DNA of 64,000 nucleotides from Glycomyces sp. YM15 (lineage in GTDB: Bacteria; Actinomycetota; Actinomycetes; Mycobacteriales; Micromonosporaceae). This document shows, piece by piece, positions 1 through 8,851 of the stretch. Where the stretch lies: NCBI RefSeq assembly GCF_016918015.1, contig NZ_JAERMK010000020.1:1-64000 (forward strand), written 5' to 3'. The translations under genes and the position numbers were made by a program. The notes under the pieces were generated by a model. It ran no database searches. It worked only from the letters and a program-made list of their open reading frames with translations, and was not told the origin of the DNA. The first letter of the stretch is position 1, and every line of letters begins with the position of its first letter.

Positions 1-56
1 ACCGCTTCGGCCTTGAACTCCTCGGGAAACCGGCGATGATACTTCGAGGTCGACAC
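1..56 (-). CDS. IS3-type transposase OrfA, N-terminal fragment at window edge
   Basis: Only about 18 codons are visible. The frame starts with GTG at 56 and contains KYHRRFPEEFKAEAV, which matches the N-terminal helix-turn-helix entry (K/R-Y-x-x-E-F-K-x-E-A-V) of IS3/IS911-type OrfA proteins. An AAGGAG ribosome site sits about 8 bases upstream of the GTG, supporting this start. OrfA normally provides the DNA-binding half of the OrfAB transposase made by frameshifting; the rest is beyond the left edge. Confidence 0.6.
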   Translation of the reverse strand, partial: MSTSKYHRRFPEEFKAEA

Positions 57-128
57 TCTTCACTCCTTGCAACCCGAACCCTACCGGCCCGGGAGATCAA
101 GGTGTCAACGTCAAAGGGTTAAGCCCCA
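1..128 (-). mobile_element. Left end of an IS3-family-like insertion sequence (cut by window edge)
   Basis: The first 56 bases encode, on the minus strand, the start of an IS3-type OrfA, and the bases to its right look like the element's short upstream terminal segment. The probable terminus is near 128, where antiporter-coding sequence begins abruptly. Read in the element's direction that end starts TGGGGCTTAACCC, which fits the TG...CA ends common in IS3 elements. The other end and the target duplication lie outside the window, so the exact boundary is an inference. Confidence 0.5.
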
Positions 129-1195
129 TCCTCATCGGGCCGCAGGTGTTGGGGCTGGTGCAGGAGCATCTGCTGTTCGAGACGGTGTCGCAGTTGGGGT
201 TGGCGATGCTGTTCTTCCTGGCGGGGTATGAGATCGACTTCCGGGCGGTGCGGGGGCGGCCGATCATCCTGGCCTCGTTGGGGTGGGTGTTGTCGTTCGC
301 TGTGGCGGTGGGCGCTTTGGCGGTCGTGGGCGCGGGTGCGGCGGTGTTGATCTTGGCGATCGGGTTGTGTTCGACGGCGTTGGGGACGATGCTGCCGATC
401 GCGCGGGATTCGGGTCTGCTGGCGGGGCCGGTGGGGCCGCATCTGATGGCGGTGGGGGCGGTGGGTGAGTTCGCGCCGATCGCGTTGCTGGCGTTGCTGT
501 ATTCGGAGGGGCATCATTCGGGGCGGACGACGTTCGTGATCGCTCTGGTGGGGTTGTCGGTCGCGGCGGCGGTGTTCGGGTCGTTGCGGCGGTCGGCGCG
601 GGTGTCGCGGTTGTTGTCGGCGACGTTGGGGACGAGCGCGCAGTTGGCGGTGCGGTTGTCGCTGCTGGCGCTGTTGGCGGCGGTGCTGCTGGCGGCGGAG
701 ATCGGGGTGGACATCGCGTTGGGGGCGTTCGCGGCCGGGGTGTGCATGCATGTGCTGCTGTCGGCGTTGGACGAGCGGGAGGAGGCGTTGGTGCAGTCGA
801 AGTTGGACGGGATCGGGTTCGGTGCGGTGGTGCCGGTGTTCTTCGTCTACACGGGGGTGACGTTCGATCTGGACCGGTTGCTGGGGTCGCCGTTGGCGTT
901 GGTGTTGATTCCGGTGTTCTTGGCGGCGTTCGCGCTGGTGCGCGGGGTGACGACGTTCGCGCTGTTCGCGCGGGTGCTGCCGCGTCCGCAGCGGGGGGTG
1001 TTGGCGGCGTTCGCGGCGACGGAGCTGCCGATCGTGGTCGTGGCGGCGTCGACGGCGGCGGAGCGGGGGCTGGTGGACGAGTCGATCGCGGCGGCGATGA
1101 TCGGGGCGGCGATGCTGTCGGTGCTGCTGTTCCCGCTGCTGGGGTTGCGGTGGGCGCGGCTGGATACGAACGCGGTTGCGGCGGAGGCGATCTAG
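128..1195 (+). pseudogene. Cation/proton antiporter (CPA2 type), 5'-truncated by the IS element
   Basis: The protein is very hydrophobic, with about ten membrane segments. Its first recognisable residues, ILIGPQVLGLV, correspond to the end of TM2 in monovalent cation:proton antiporter-2 proteins, which usually have 40-60 further residues and one or two helices before this point. The frame stays open upstream to about base 65 but reads into the IS end and offers no plausible start. A GTG at 146 could restart translation but would give a transporter lacking its first helices. The 3' end is intact. Codons end mostly in G, unlike the C-ending codons of most neighbours. Family call is secure; loss of function is inferred from the missing N-terminus. 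Confidence 0.7.
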
Positions 1196-1276
1196 CGGGG
1201 GTCAGCGCCTTGGCGTAGGCGCGGATACGTTCGTGCGCCGATGCGCTTGCGCGGTGCGGGCGGCGACGGTGGTGGC

Positions 1277-1791
1277 ATGTGCGGACTTCGTCGGAGCGCG
1301 TATCGGGCGCTCGTCATCGTCCATGTGGTGTCGTCGGTCGCCTGGCTGGGGTTGCGCCTGTGTCTGCTGGTGCTCGGCGTCCGTGCGGCCGGCACCGGGG
1401 GGCGGCCGAGCGGTATGCGGCCGGGACTGCGATGTCGGCGCCGGCGGGGGTGCTCGCGGTGCCGTTGGGTGCCGCGGCGCTGGTGTCGGGGGTCGTGCTC
1501 ATGTTTGGCGCCAAGTGGACGATCGCGTACACGTGGGTGCTGGTGAAGCTGGTGGCGACGGCGATCACGTTCGCGCTCAGGGTGTTCGTGCTGCGGCCGG
1601 GGCTGGCCGCGATGGCGGTCTCGCTCGACCCGGATCGTCTGCGGGTGTTGGGCGACCAGATCCTGGCGGGGCCGATCGTGTCCTCGTCGGTGTACCTGGG
1701 GGCGGTGGTCCTGTCGTCTGTCAAGGCGTGGGGACGGCGAGGCGGGCGCGTGCCGGCCCGAGTGCCAGTGCCCGCTCGTAGTGGCCGATGA
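1277..1791 (+). pseudogene. DUF2269-like integral membrane protein, frameshifted
   Basis: The first part (ATG 1277) reads MCGLRRSAYRALVIVHVVSS and runs into a membrane helix in frame 2. The continuation, with helices around VPLGAAALVSGVVLMFG and VLVKLVATAITFALRVFVL, is in frame 1. Together they resemble small four-helix DUF2269-type proteins. The switch falls in the six-G run at 1397-1402, where one extra G would restore the frame. This is either a real frameshift or a homopolymer sequencing error. The 3' end overlaps the convergent glycosyltransferase by about 70 bases, so the true stop of the ancestral gene may have lain earlier. Confidence 0.5.
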
Positions 1792-2860
1792 GGGCGTCGC
1801 CTTCGGCTTCCCAGGTGCGGGCCTGGACTTTGAGGCGGCCGCGTTCGCCCCATTGGGCGAGGAGGTCGCGGCGGTCGGCGAGGGCCTTGACGGTGGCGGC
1901 CAGCGCGGGGGCGTCGCCGGGCGGGAAGTGGGTGCCGTCGACGCCGGGGTCGACGAGTTCGGCGGCGCCGCCGGCGTCGACGGCGACGACGGGGACGCCG
2001 GAGGCGTGGGCTTCCTGGATGGTCTGCCCGAATGTCTCGAAGGGTCCGGTGTGGACGAAGAGGTCGAGGGAGGCGTAGAGGCGGGAGAGGTCGGTGCCGT
2101 GGAGGGCGCCGAGGAAGGTGGCGTTCGGGAGGAGGCGTTCGAGGGCGCGGCGGCGGGGGCCGTCGCCGGCGATGACGAGGCGGATGCCGGGGGCGGCGGC
2201 GAGGTCGGTGAGCCAGTGGAGTTGTTTCTCGCGGGCGAGGCGGCCGACGTAGCCGACGAGGAGTTCCCGGTCGGGGGTGAGGGCGTCGTGGAGGTCGCGG
2301 TCGCGGTAGCGGGGGTGGAAGCGGTCGGTGTCGACGCCGTGCGGGAGGACGGCGAGGCCGCCGATGCCTTGGGCGGCGAGGGCTTTGGCGGTGCATTCGG
2401 AGAGGGCGAGGTTGACGCGGGCGCGGGAGTGGATGGAGCGCAGGCGGTGCCAGACGAGTTGTTCGAAGGCGGTGAGGTGGTAGGCGCGGGTGTAGGCGGG
2501 CAGGTCGGTCTGCCAGACGGCGACGGTGGGGACGCCGCGGCGTTCGGCCCAGACGGCGGCGCGGGCGGTGTAGCCGAAGGGGCTGGCGAGGTGGACGACG
2601 TCGGGGCGGTGGGCGTCGAGGGCGTCGTCGAGGGCGCGGGTGGCGAGTCCGGCGCGGAAGTGCTTGTAGGCGGGGAGCTGGATGGAGGGGACGTGGACGA
2701 CGGGCCAGTCGAAGGCGGGGCGGGGGCCGGGTCCGGGGGCGGGGGCGACGACGACCGGTTCGATGCCGCGGGAGGCGAGGTGGGCGGCGGCGCGGGCGAC
2801 GGAGCGGGCGACGCCGTTGACCTGGGGCGGGAATGACTCGGTGACCAGTGCGACTCTCAT
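1721..2860 (-). CDS. GT4 glycosyltransferase, MgtA-like alpha-mannosyltransferase
   Basis: A 379-residue GT-B enzyme beginning MRVALVTESFPPQVNGV, the typical N-terminus of actinobacterial GDP-mannose-dependent alpha-mannosyltransferases related to mycobacterial MgtA (Rv0557) and PimB. The donor-binding EX7E motif is visible as ETFGQTIQE near residues 275-283, and FLGALHGTDLSRLYASLDLF precedes it. The expected role is transfer of mannose to a glycolipid acceptor at the inner face of the membrane; the acceptor cannot be read from sequence. The ATG at 2860 matches the family N-terminus; an open frame extends further upstream but without family similarity. It is transcribed alone, divergent from the gene at 3147. 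Confidence 0.78.
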   Translation of the reverse strand: MRVALVTESFPPQVNGVARSVARAAAHLASRGIEPVVVAPAPGPGPRPAFDWPVVHVPSIQLPAYKHFRAGLATRALDDALDAHRPDVVHLASPFGYTARAAVWAERRGVPTVAVWQTDLPAYTRAYHLTAFEQLVWHRLRSIHSRARVNLALSECTAKALAAQGIGGLAVLPHGVDTDRFHPRYRDRDLHDALTPDRELLVGYVGRLAREKQLHWLTDLAAAPGIRLVIAGDGPRRRALERLLPNATFLGALHGTDLSRLYASLDLFVHTGPFETFGQTIQEAHASGVPVVAVDAGGAAELVDPGVDGTHFPPGDAPALAATVKALADRRDLLAQWGERGRLKVQARTWEAEGDALIGHYERALALGPARARLAVPTP

Positions 2861-3146
2861 GGTCGGAGCGTAGGCGCCCGGATGGGCGGGTGGGGGAACC
2901 CGACATGGCCCGGGTCTGAACCGCAGCCGATTTTCCGGGCCGGGCCGGTTCGGGACCCGGTGGGCGGGTCGTTGTGGGGCGGTGGCGGAGTGGGGCCGGG
3001 GCGGGCGTGGGCGACTTCGCCGCGGGGTGGTGTCGTACCCGCAGAGTAGGTATTGGAGGATGCAGCAACCGGCCGGCCCTGGGTCGGCCTCGCGGGCGCC
3101 GTTCACTGCGGCGGTGCCTGCCGCAACTTTAGTGAAGGAGCCCCCG

Positions 3147-3839
3147 ATGTCACTGTCGAGTGCCGACATCGCTCATCTCGAAGCGGTGCTGGCGCAGGGA
3201 AAGAAGCCGAAGGTGGTGTTCACCGACGCCGCCGGGCAGGTCGCCGGGCGCACCGGGAAGGTCGTCGCGCTCGACCCGGGCGGGGTGGACGACTTCGTCC
3301 ATGTCGCGTTCGGGTCCGACGAGCTGTCGTTCTCCGCCGCCGAACTGCGCCTGCCCGCGCCCGGCGAGGGTGCGCGGCGCGCGCCGCGCCAGCGCTCGAG
3401 CGAGCCCGTCGCGCCTTCGGGCCCGGGCCTGCTTCCCGAGGAGCCCGCGCCGAAACCGAAACCAGTTGTGAGTGAGAGGAAACCCGTGACCGCACCTGAG
3501 GCGTCTCAGATCGCCGCCGCCGAGCCTGCGGCGGCCCCGAAGAAGAAGGCCGCCCGGCCGCGCGCCGCGGCCGCGAAGCACCCTGAGCTTTCGATCACGT
3601 TGACCTATGAGGACGGCGAGTGGTCGGTCGCGGCTTCCCGCGGGGCCCGCACGGTCGTCAAGGGCGCCAAGGTCGCGCACTCGAACGCGCTGGCGATGTG
3701 CCAGGCGTCGGGTTCCGATGAGGTGGCCGAGGTCGTCGACGAGGTGGTGGAGAAGATCCGCTCCGAGGCCGCCGAGGAGGCGTCGCGGCTGCGCCGCCAG
3801 CTCGAGGAGGCCGAGGCGCGTCTCGCTGAGCTGAAGTAG
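3147..3839 (+). CDS. Conserved actinobacterial hypothetical (DUF6319-like)
   Basis: A 230-residue soluble protein with two conserved-looking parts. Residues 1-75 (MSLSSADIAHLEAVLAQGKK onward) form a compact N-terminal domain. A Pro/Ala/Lys-rich linker (about 80-145) follows. The C-terminal domain (about 150-230) starts with ITLTYEDGEWSVAASRG and ends in an Arg/Glu/Ala coiled coil. I recall this arrangement in actinobacterial proteins labelled DUF6319, but function is unknown. The lysine-rich linker could suggest nucleic-acid binding; that is speculation. A GAAGGAG site lies 6 bases before ATG 3147, and a strong terminator follows the stop. Confidence 0.72.
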   Translation: MSLSSADIAHLEAVLAQGKKPKVVFTDAAGQVAGRTGKVVALDPGGVDDFVHVAFGSDELSFSAAELRLPAPGEGARRAPRQRSSEPVAPSGPGLLPEEPAPKPKPVVSERKPVTAPEASQIAAAEPAAAPKKKAARPRAAAAKHPELSITLTYEDGEWSVAASRGARTVVKGAKVAHSNALAMCQASGSDEVAEVVDEVVEKIRSEAAEEASRLRRQLEEAEARLAELK

Positions 3840-3862
3840 CGCAAAGGAAGACGGAAAGCCGA

Positions 3863-3892
3863 CGGGCCCGGTGCGGCGAAGCACCGGGCCCG
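3863..3892 (+). terminator. Perfect 12-bp stem terminator after 3147-3839
   Basis: The arms CGGGCCCGGTGC (3863-3874) and GCACCGGGCCCG (3881-3892) pair perfectly around a 6-base loop, 23 bases after the stop codon. There is no long T run, as is common for actinobacterial terminators. Confidence 0.75.
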
Positions 3893-4185
3893 GCTGTGTG
3901 CGGGGGCCGCTCCCCGGCGGCGTGGGCAGGAGGAGCGGGGGCTGTTCGGAGGGCCCGGGTGCGGATGGTCGGGGGGGACGCGGAGGTCCGGCCGCGGTCG
4001 CGTCGGGCGGGAGCGCGCTCGAGCGTCTGGGGCGGCGCGTGCATCGGCCGGCGCTCGGGAGGCCTGCTGCCGCATAGGGCATGCCCCTTCCCTCCCGCAT
4101 CCGCCTCCGACCCACCGAAAGGGACCACACTCCCACACGGGTACGACATTGGAGCGATCCAGCAGCTCACGGGTGGGCTGGCGGG
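3893..4185. other. Convergent intergenic stretch with no supported gene
   Basis: This lies between the terminator of 3147-3839 and the stop of the minus-strand gene at 4186. Short open frames cross it but none has a ribosome site or recognisable protein. I see no RNA gene or repeat. Confidence 0.5.
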
Positions 4186-4701
4186 TCAGTCTCGGGCGTG
4201 TTTGATGTAGATCATGACCGCTTCGCGGGTGGTCTTGACGCCCAGGGATTGACGGGCCGCGGCGATGCGGCGGTTGGCGGTGCGCAGGGACACGAACTCC
4301 GCTTCGGCGGCGGCCGCGATCGTCGAGCCCGCCGCGAGGCGGCCCAGCAGTGCCCGCTGCTCGGCGTCGAGGTCGAGACCGTCGGCGGCCTCGGCCTTGC
4401 CCGGCGTCAGCCCGAGGGGCCCGACGCGGCGCAGGTCCGCCGCGAGGCTCAAGGCGAGCGCGCCGGTCGCGACCGCGACGATCCCGGCCCCGCGCGCGGC
4501 CGCCAGGACCGCCTGCGAAGCCGTGTGGTCGTCGCCGACGTGGCCGTGGCACACCAGGCGCCGGTCGGCCAAGTCCCAGGCCGGCTCCAGCAGTGCGAAC
4601 CCGCGGTGCGCCGCCCAGCCGGCGGCGGCGCAGCGGCGCACGATCGCGTCCGCGTCACCGGACGCGCCGACCACGTGCAGCGGCACCTGCTCGCCCGTCA
4701 C
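4186..4701 (-). CDS. Small protein with C-terminal LuxR/NarL-type HTH
   Basis: A 171-residue protein. The last 65 residues look like a LuxR-type helix-turn-helix: LDAEQRALLGRLAAGSTIAA, then FVSLRTANRRIAAARQSLGV as recognition region. The first ~100 residues have an alpha/beta, receiver-like pattern but no clear phosphorylatable Asp triad. It starts with GTG 4701, overlapping the TGA of the large regulator (4698) as GTGA, so the two are translationally coupled. The pairing suggests both act in the same control circuit, probably over the divergent dynamin operon. The HTH is less canonical than in classical LuxR proteins, so DNA binding is likely but not certain. Confidence 0.7.
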   Translation of the reverse strand: MTGEQVPLHVVGASGDADAIVRRCAAAGWAAHRGFALLEPAWDLADRRLVCHGHVGDDHTASQAVLAAARGAGIVAVATGALALSLAADLRRVGPLGLTPGKAEAADGLDLDAEQRALLGRLAAGSTIAAAAEAEFVSLRTANRRIAAARQSLGVKTTREAVMIYIKHARD

Positions 4702-7130
4702 GCCGCACCGCCTTCGGCGGCCGTCAGCAGCACTGCGGCCTCGGTGCGGGTCTTCGCGCCGAGTTTGCGCATCCCCGAGCGGATGTGGGTCTCCACGGTC
4801 TCGGCGGTGATGCCGAGGATCTCGGCGATCCGCCGCGACGGGTGCCCCGAGGCGACATGCCGCAGCACTTCGCTCTCGCGGTCGGTCAGTCCCCCGCCGC
4901 CGCGCGCGGACCGGCGGTCGCGGCGCACGTCGTGCTTGCGCAGGCCGCGACGGGCCCGTCCGGCCAGGACGATCAGGCCGTGCTCGTCGGCGATCCGCTC
5001 GGCCGCTTCCAGGGCCGCGACGGCGGCCGCCGCGTCCCCCGCGTGCGCGGCGAGCGCGAGCAGGCAGCGGACCTGCTCGCGGGCGGCCAGGCCGTCCCAG
5101 GCGGTCGCGGCCTGCGCGAACGGGCCCGGCGCGGCTTTGTCCCACGCCGAGAGCGTGGACGCGACCGGCACCGGCCACGGCGTCTGCTCGGCGGCGACCG
5201 GCTCCGTGCCGGTGTCGTAGGCGATCCACCGGCCGGTGATGTGCGCGAGCCCGCCGACCAGGCCCGGCTGCGATTCGGGCGCTTCGGGACCGGGCTGGCC
5301 GTCGAGCCAGGCCGTCTCATGCTCGAGCCACGCGACGAGCCCTTCGAGCGCGGCCGGGGCGTCCTTCAGCCGAGCCAGGCGGGCCCGCGCGGCGCCGAGC
5401 GCGCCCGTGTCGGCCTCGGCGAGGGCGATCGAGGCGTCGATGAGGGTGTCGGCGACGGCCGGGAGCGCATGGTCGGCCAGGGACTGGGCGGCGGCGATGA
5501 CGTTGTCGAGGCCCGTGCCGGACAGGACGAGGCACCAGGCGGCGGCGGCGAGGAACCGCGTCTGCCACGAGTACGCGCCGGCGGCCCCGGCCCGGTCCGC
5601 GGCTTCGTGCGCGACCGCTTCGGCCTCGACCAGGCGCGCGGCGTCGGCGAGGGCGATCACCCGCGACCACGCGCACCAGAACGCGGTGGTCGCCTCCCCC
5701 GCGTCGCGCGCCAGCGCCTCGGCGAACGCGAGCGCGTCGGGGTCGTCTCCGGCGAGCGCGGCGGCCAGGCCCGGGTGGGTCAGGTCGGGGTGGGCCTCGC
5801 GCAGCAACCCCACCAACGCGTCCTTTTCGGATGGTGGGGCGGTGAGGAGGCGGAGCTGGTCGGCTTCGGGCCCTTCGGGTGCGTGCTCGAGGGCGGCGCG
5901 GGCCTGCCCGGGTTCGCCGAGCGCCAGGAGCGCCCAGGCGCGGGCCAGCGCGGTCTCGGGGTCGTCGGGGGCGCGGTCGAGGACGGCGAGGGCCGCTCGG
6001 GTGCGTCCGGCCGCGAGGGCGGCGCGGGCGGCGGCGACGGCGTGGGACGGATCGAGGTCGGCGGCCAGGAGGAGCGCTTCGGCGCGGGCCTGGGGGCCGG
6101 CGGCCTGGGCCGCTTCGAGGGCGGTGGCGAGGGCGCGGTCGGCCAGGCCGGCGGCGTGGGCGTGGCGGGCGGATTCGACGCCGACGGTGGCGTCGGCGAG
6201 GCGCTCGTGCATGGACAGACGGGCGTCGTGGTCGAGGATGCCAGCGGCGACCTCGGCCATCCACGGGCTGGCGGCCCGCAGGTGGGCGCCGTCGGGGACG
6301 GCGAGGCCGGCGTCGCGGAGGACGGCGGCGCCCTCGCCGAGGAGGCTCGGGTGCGCGGGGCGGCCCAGGAGGCCGAGCGCGGCCAGCGCGGTGCGGCCCG
6401 CTCGCGGCAGATCGGCGATCGCTGCGGCCGCGGCCGCAGCGGGGTCGCCGGGGGTTTCCAGGTCCAGGTCGTCGCCGGGGGTCTCGAGGTTCGCGGCGCG
6501 TTTGGCGAGGGCGGTGAGGGCGAGGGGGTTGCCGCCGGCGCGGACGGTGAGGGCGGCGGCGCGCGTGGGCGGCAGCGCGGGCGCGGCTTCGGCGACGAGC
6601 CGCGCGGCTTCGGCTTCGGTCAGGTCCGGGACGGGTACGACGGTGGCGTCGGCGAGCAGCCGGGCGAGCGCGGTCTCGTTCAGGCGGTTGGGGATGCGCA
6701 GGGCCGCGGCGACCGGGAGGCGCTCGGCGAGGACCGGGAGGACGGCGAGGGTCGCGGCGTCGCACCATTGGAGGTCGTCGATGACGAGGAGGCCGCCGCG
6801 GGTGCGGGAGTAGACCGCCTCGGCCAGCAGCGGCAGGTCGTCGGCGGGCATCCGGGCCCGCGTCGCCCGTTCGAGGGCGAGCGCGGGGGCGCCGGAGAGC
6901 ATCGCGAGGCCGCCGCCGGCGTGGACGGGGCGTTTGGAGGCCTGCGCGAGCCGCTCGAGCAGGCGCGTGCGCCCGCAGCCGGGCGGGCCGGTGACGACCA
7001 CCAGGCCGGGACCGGCCAGCGCTTCGGCCATGGCGTGGAGCGCTTGATCGCGATCGCCGTGGCCGGGGTCGGCGGGCACGGCATCGGCGCGCGGTCGGGC
7101 CAGACCGGGGGTGGGCGGCGGGGCGGCCAA
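4698..7130 (-). CDS. MalT/LAL-type STAND ATPase transcriptional regulator, IniR-like
   Basis: An 810-residue regulator. It has a Walker A GPPGCGRT at residues 48-55, a Walker B LLVIDDLQW at about 114-122, a long alpha-helical TPR-like middle (about 330-720), and a C-terminal LuxR HTH beginning LTDRESEVLRHVASGHPSRR. STAND regulators bind ATP, sense a small ligand through the TPR region and activate a nearby promoter. Size and position, divergent from dynamin-like GTPase genes, match mycobacterial IniR (Rv0339c, about 830 aa), which controls iniBAC. The start is TTG 7130, chosen because AAGGAG lies 7 bases upstream and no ATG or GTG is better placed. Codon third positions switch sharply near 5,840. 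Confidence 0.82.
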   Translation of the reverse strand: MAAPPPTPGLARPRADAVPADPGHGDRDQALHAMAEALAGPGLVVVTGPPGCGRTRLLERLAQASKRPVHAGGGLAMLSGAPALALERATRARMPADDLPLLAEAVYSRTRGGLLVIDDLQWCDAATLAVLPVLAERLPVAAALRIPNRLNETALARLLADATVVPVPDLTEAEAARLVAEAAPALPPTRAAALTVRAGGNPLALTALAKRAANLETPGDDLDLETPGDPAAAAAAAIADLPRAGRTALAALGLLGRPAHPSLLGEGAAVLRDAGLAVPDGAHLRAASPWMAEVAAGILDHDARLSMHERLADATVGVESARHAHAAGLADRALATALEAAQAAGPQARAEALLLAADLDPSHAVAAARAALAAGRTRAALAVLDRAPDDPETALARAWALLALGEPGQARAALEHAPEGPEADQLRLLTAPPSEKDALVGLLREAHPDLTHPGLAAALAGDDPDALAFAEALARDAGEATTAFWCAWSRVIALADAARLVEAEAVAHEAADRAGAAGAYSWQTRFLAAAAWCLVLSGTGLDNVIAAAQSLADHALPAVADTLIDASIALAEADTGALGAARARLARLKDAPAALEGLVAWLEHETAWLDGQPGPEAPESQPGLVGGLAHITGRWIAYDTGTEPVAAEQTPWPVPVASTLSAWDKAAPGPFAQAATAWDGLAAREQVRCLLALAAHAGDAAAAVAALEAAERIADEHGLIVLAGRARRGLRKHDVRRDRRSARGGGGLTDRESEVLRHVASGHPSRRIAEILGITAETVETHIRSGMRKLGAKTRTEAAVLLTAAEGGAA

Positions 7131-7307
7131 GGGGAGGCTCCTTACGCTGTGGCACGAATGGGGGAGGCGGCCGGGCGGCTGCGGTTTGTATCGTCGTCTT
7201 GTCGACGGAACGCCGACGCCTCTCATGATATTGCGGAACCTTCGATGCCGCAGACCGGCGTCGGCGCCCAGGTGCCGAGAGAACGACGAGAGGGCGGACG
7301 CGGGAGC
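7131..7307. promoter_or_regulatory. Divergent promoter region between IniR-like regulator and dynamin operon
   Basis: 177 non-coding bases separate the TTG start of the regulator from the ATG at 7308. The stretch is locally less GC-rich (around 7,190-7,240). TTGTCG near 7,199 and AT-rich bases near 7,225 could be -35 and -10 elements for the plus-strand operon, but no clear operator repeat was identified. Any binding site for the regulator should lie here; this is inferred from layout. Confidence 0.4.
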
Positions 7308-8798
7308 ATGGTGGCAGGGCAACTCACCACGAGTGTGGCGGGCATGTGCGAAGAGCTGGCCGGCAAGGTCAGCAGCGCGTCTCGCCCCGTGGTCGAGGAG
7401 GTGGCCTCCAGGCTCGGGCAGCCGTTGCGCGTCGCGGTCGCGGGCCGGTTGAAAGCCGGGAAGTCCACGCTGGTCAACGCGTTGATCGGGCGCCGGGTCG
7501 CGCCGACGGCCGCCGGCGAGTGCACGCGGGTGGTGACCCAGTTCCGGTACGGTCCGGCCGACCGGGTCGACGTGGTCGCCCGCAACGGCATGAAGCACGC
7601 GGTCCCCTTGGACGCCAACGGGATGATTCCCACCACGCTGCCGATCCCGGCGGACGAGGCGGCGATGATCGACGTGCAGCTGTCCTCGGACCGGTTGCGG
7701 GACTTGACCGTCGTCGACACGCCCGGTCTGCAGTCGGTCAACACCGACATCTCCGATGCGGCGCGCGAGATGCTGTTCGCCGCGCCGATCGCCGAGGACG
7801 TCGACGACGACTCGCGGGCGGCGGTCGAATCGGCCGAGGCGATCATCTACGTGTTCACCCAGCAGGTCCGCGCCGACGACGTCGAGGCCTTGGAGGCGTT
7901 CGCGAAGGCCTCGCAGCAGATGGCGTCCTCGCCGATGAACGCGCTGGGGCTGTACAACAAGGCCGACAAGCTCGCCCCGGGGCCGGGGCAGGACCCGTGG
8001 CCGGTCGCGGGCCCGATCGCCGGCGACCAGGCCGCGGTGCTGCGCCGCTCGGTGTGCGACGTCGTCCCCGTCGTGGGACTGCTCGCCGAGACCGCCGAGG
8101 CCGGGCTGCTGACCGCCGCCGACTGCGAGGCGCTGCGGACCCTCGCCGGACTCGACGAGGACAAGCGGGCGCTCATGCTCGCCTCCGCCGGCCTGTTCCT
8201 GTCCACTGAGGGGCCGGTCGACAAGCACCAGCGCCAGCGCCTGCTCGAGCGCCTCGACCTGTACGGCATCCACTTCGCGATCGCGCACCTGGGCGCGAAC
8301 CCGCACCTGGCCACGGGCGAGCTCGTGCGGCTCCTGTTCGCCGCCTCCGGGTTCCCGCGGCTGCGCACGACCTTGCACCAGATCTTCGGGGTGCGGGCCG
8401 ACGTCATCAAAGCGGGCTGGGCGCTGGGGCGCTTGGACGCGGCCGCCGCCTCCGGGCCCGCCGCCGACCGCGACCTCCTGCGGGGCGCGGTCGAGTCGAT
8501 CGTCGCCCGCCCCGAATACCACCGGCTGCCGCTCCTCGAGGCCGCCGCGCAAGTCACCACCGGGCAGGTCGCCCTGCCCGAGGCCATGGAAGCCGAAGTC
8601 GCGCGCCTCGCGTTGACCGACGACGCCGGCGTCGTCCTCGGCCTCCCCGGCGAAGCCCGGCCGCAGCTGCGCCGCGCCGCGATCGAAGCCGCCGCGCGCT
8701 GGCGGGCCTTCGCCAACGGCGGCGCCACACCGGCCCAGGCGCGGGTGGCGAACGTGGTGCATCGTGGTTTCCATCTACTCGCCCAGCGGCTCGGATGA
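7308..8798 (+). CDS. Dynamin-like GTPase (first of a pair, IniA/IniC or DynA/DynB type)
   Basis: A 496-residue GTPase. G1 is GRLKAGKST (residues 46-54), G3 is DTPG (137-140) and G4 is NKAD (217-220), with TVVDTPGLQS before a long helical part. Bacterial dynamin-like proteins work in pairs on membranes, for example in division septum stability (Streptomyces DynA/DynB) or membrane repair (mycobacterial IniA). This copy has no obvious membrane helix, so it probably relies on its partner at 9427 for anchoring. ATG 7308 was chosen; GTG 7311 is equally close to GGGAG and would remove one residue. It is the first gene of a tight four-gene operon. Confidence 0.85.
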   Translation: MVAGQLTTSVAGMCEELAGKVSSASRPVVEEVASRLGQPLRVAVAGRLKAGKSTLVNALIGRRVAPTAAGECTRVVTQFRYGPADRVDVVARNGMKHAVPLDANGMIPTTLPIPADEAAMIDVQLSSDRLRDLTVVDTPGLQSVNTDISDAAREMLFAAPIAEDVDDDSRAAVESAEAIIYVFTQQVRADDVEALEAFAKASQQMASSPMNALGLYNKADKLAPGPGQDPWPVAGPIAGDQAAVLRRSVCDVVPVVGLLAETAEAGLLTAADCEALRTLAGLDEDKRALMLASAGLFLSTEGPVDKHQRQRLLERLDLYGIHFAIAHLGANPHLATGELVRLLFAASGFPRLRTTLHQIFGVRADVIKAGWALGRLDAAAASGPAADRDLLRGAVESIVARPEYHRLPLLEAAAQVTTGQVALPEAMEAEVARLALTDDAGVVLGLPGEARPQLRRAAIEAAARWRAFANGGATPAQARVANVVHRGFHLLAQRLG

Positions 8799-8851
8799 GC
8801 CCGAGAACCGGCCCCCCGAACGGGACCCCTGCACGACCGAAGGAGAGCATT

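Noticed and set aside
3896-4210. A small plus-strand gene in the convergent gap
   Set aside because: No ribosome site, low-complexity product, and it overlaps the 3' end of a clear minus-strand gene.
4350-8798. A 1,482-codon plus-strand open frame covering two minus-strand regulators and the first dynamin gene
   Set aside because: Only its last 496 codons are protein-like; the rest is antisense to clear genes and arises from high GC.
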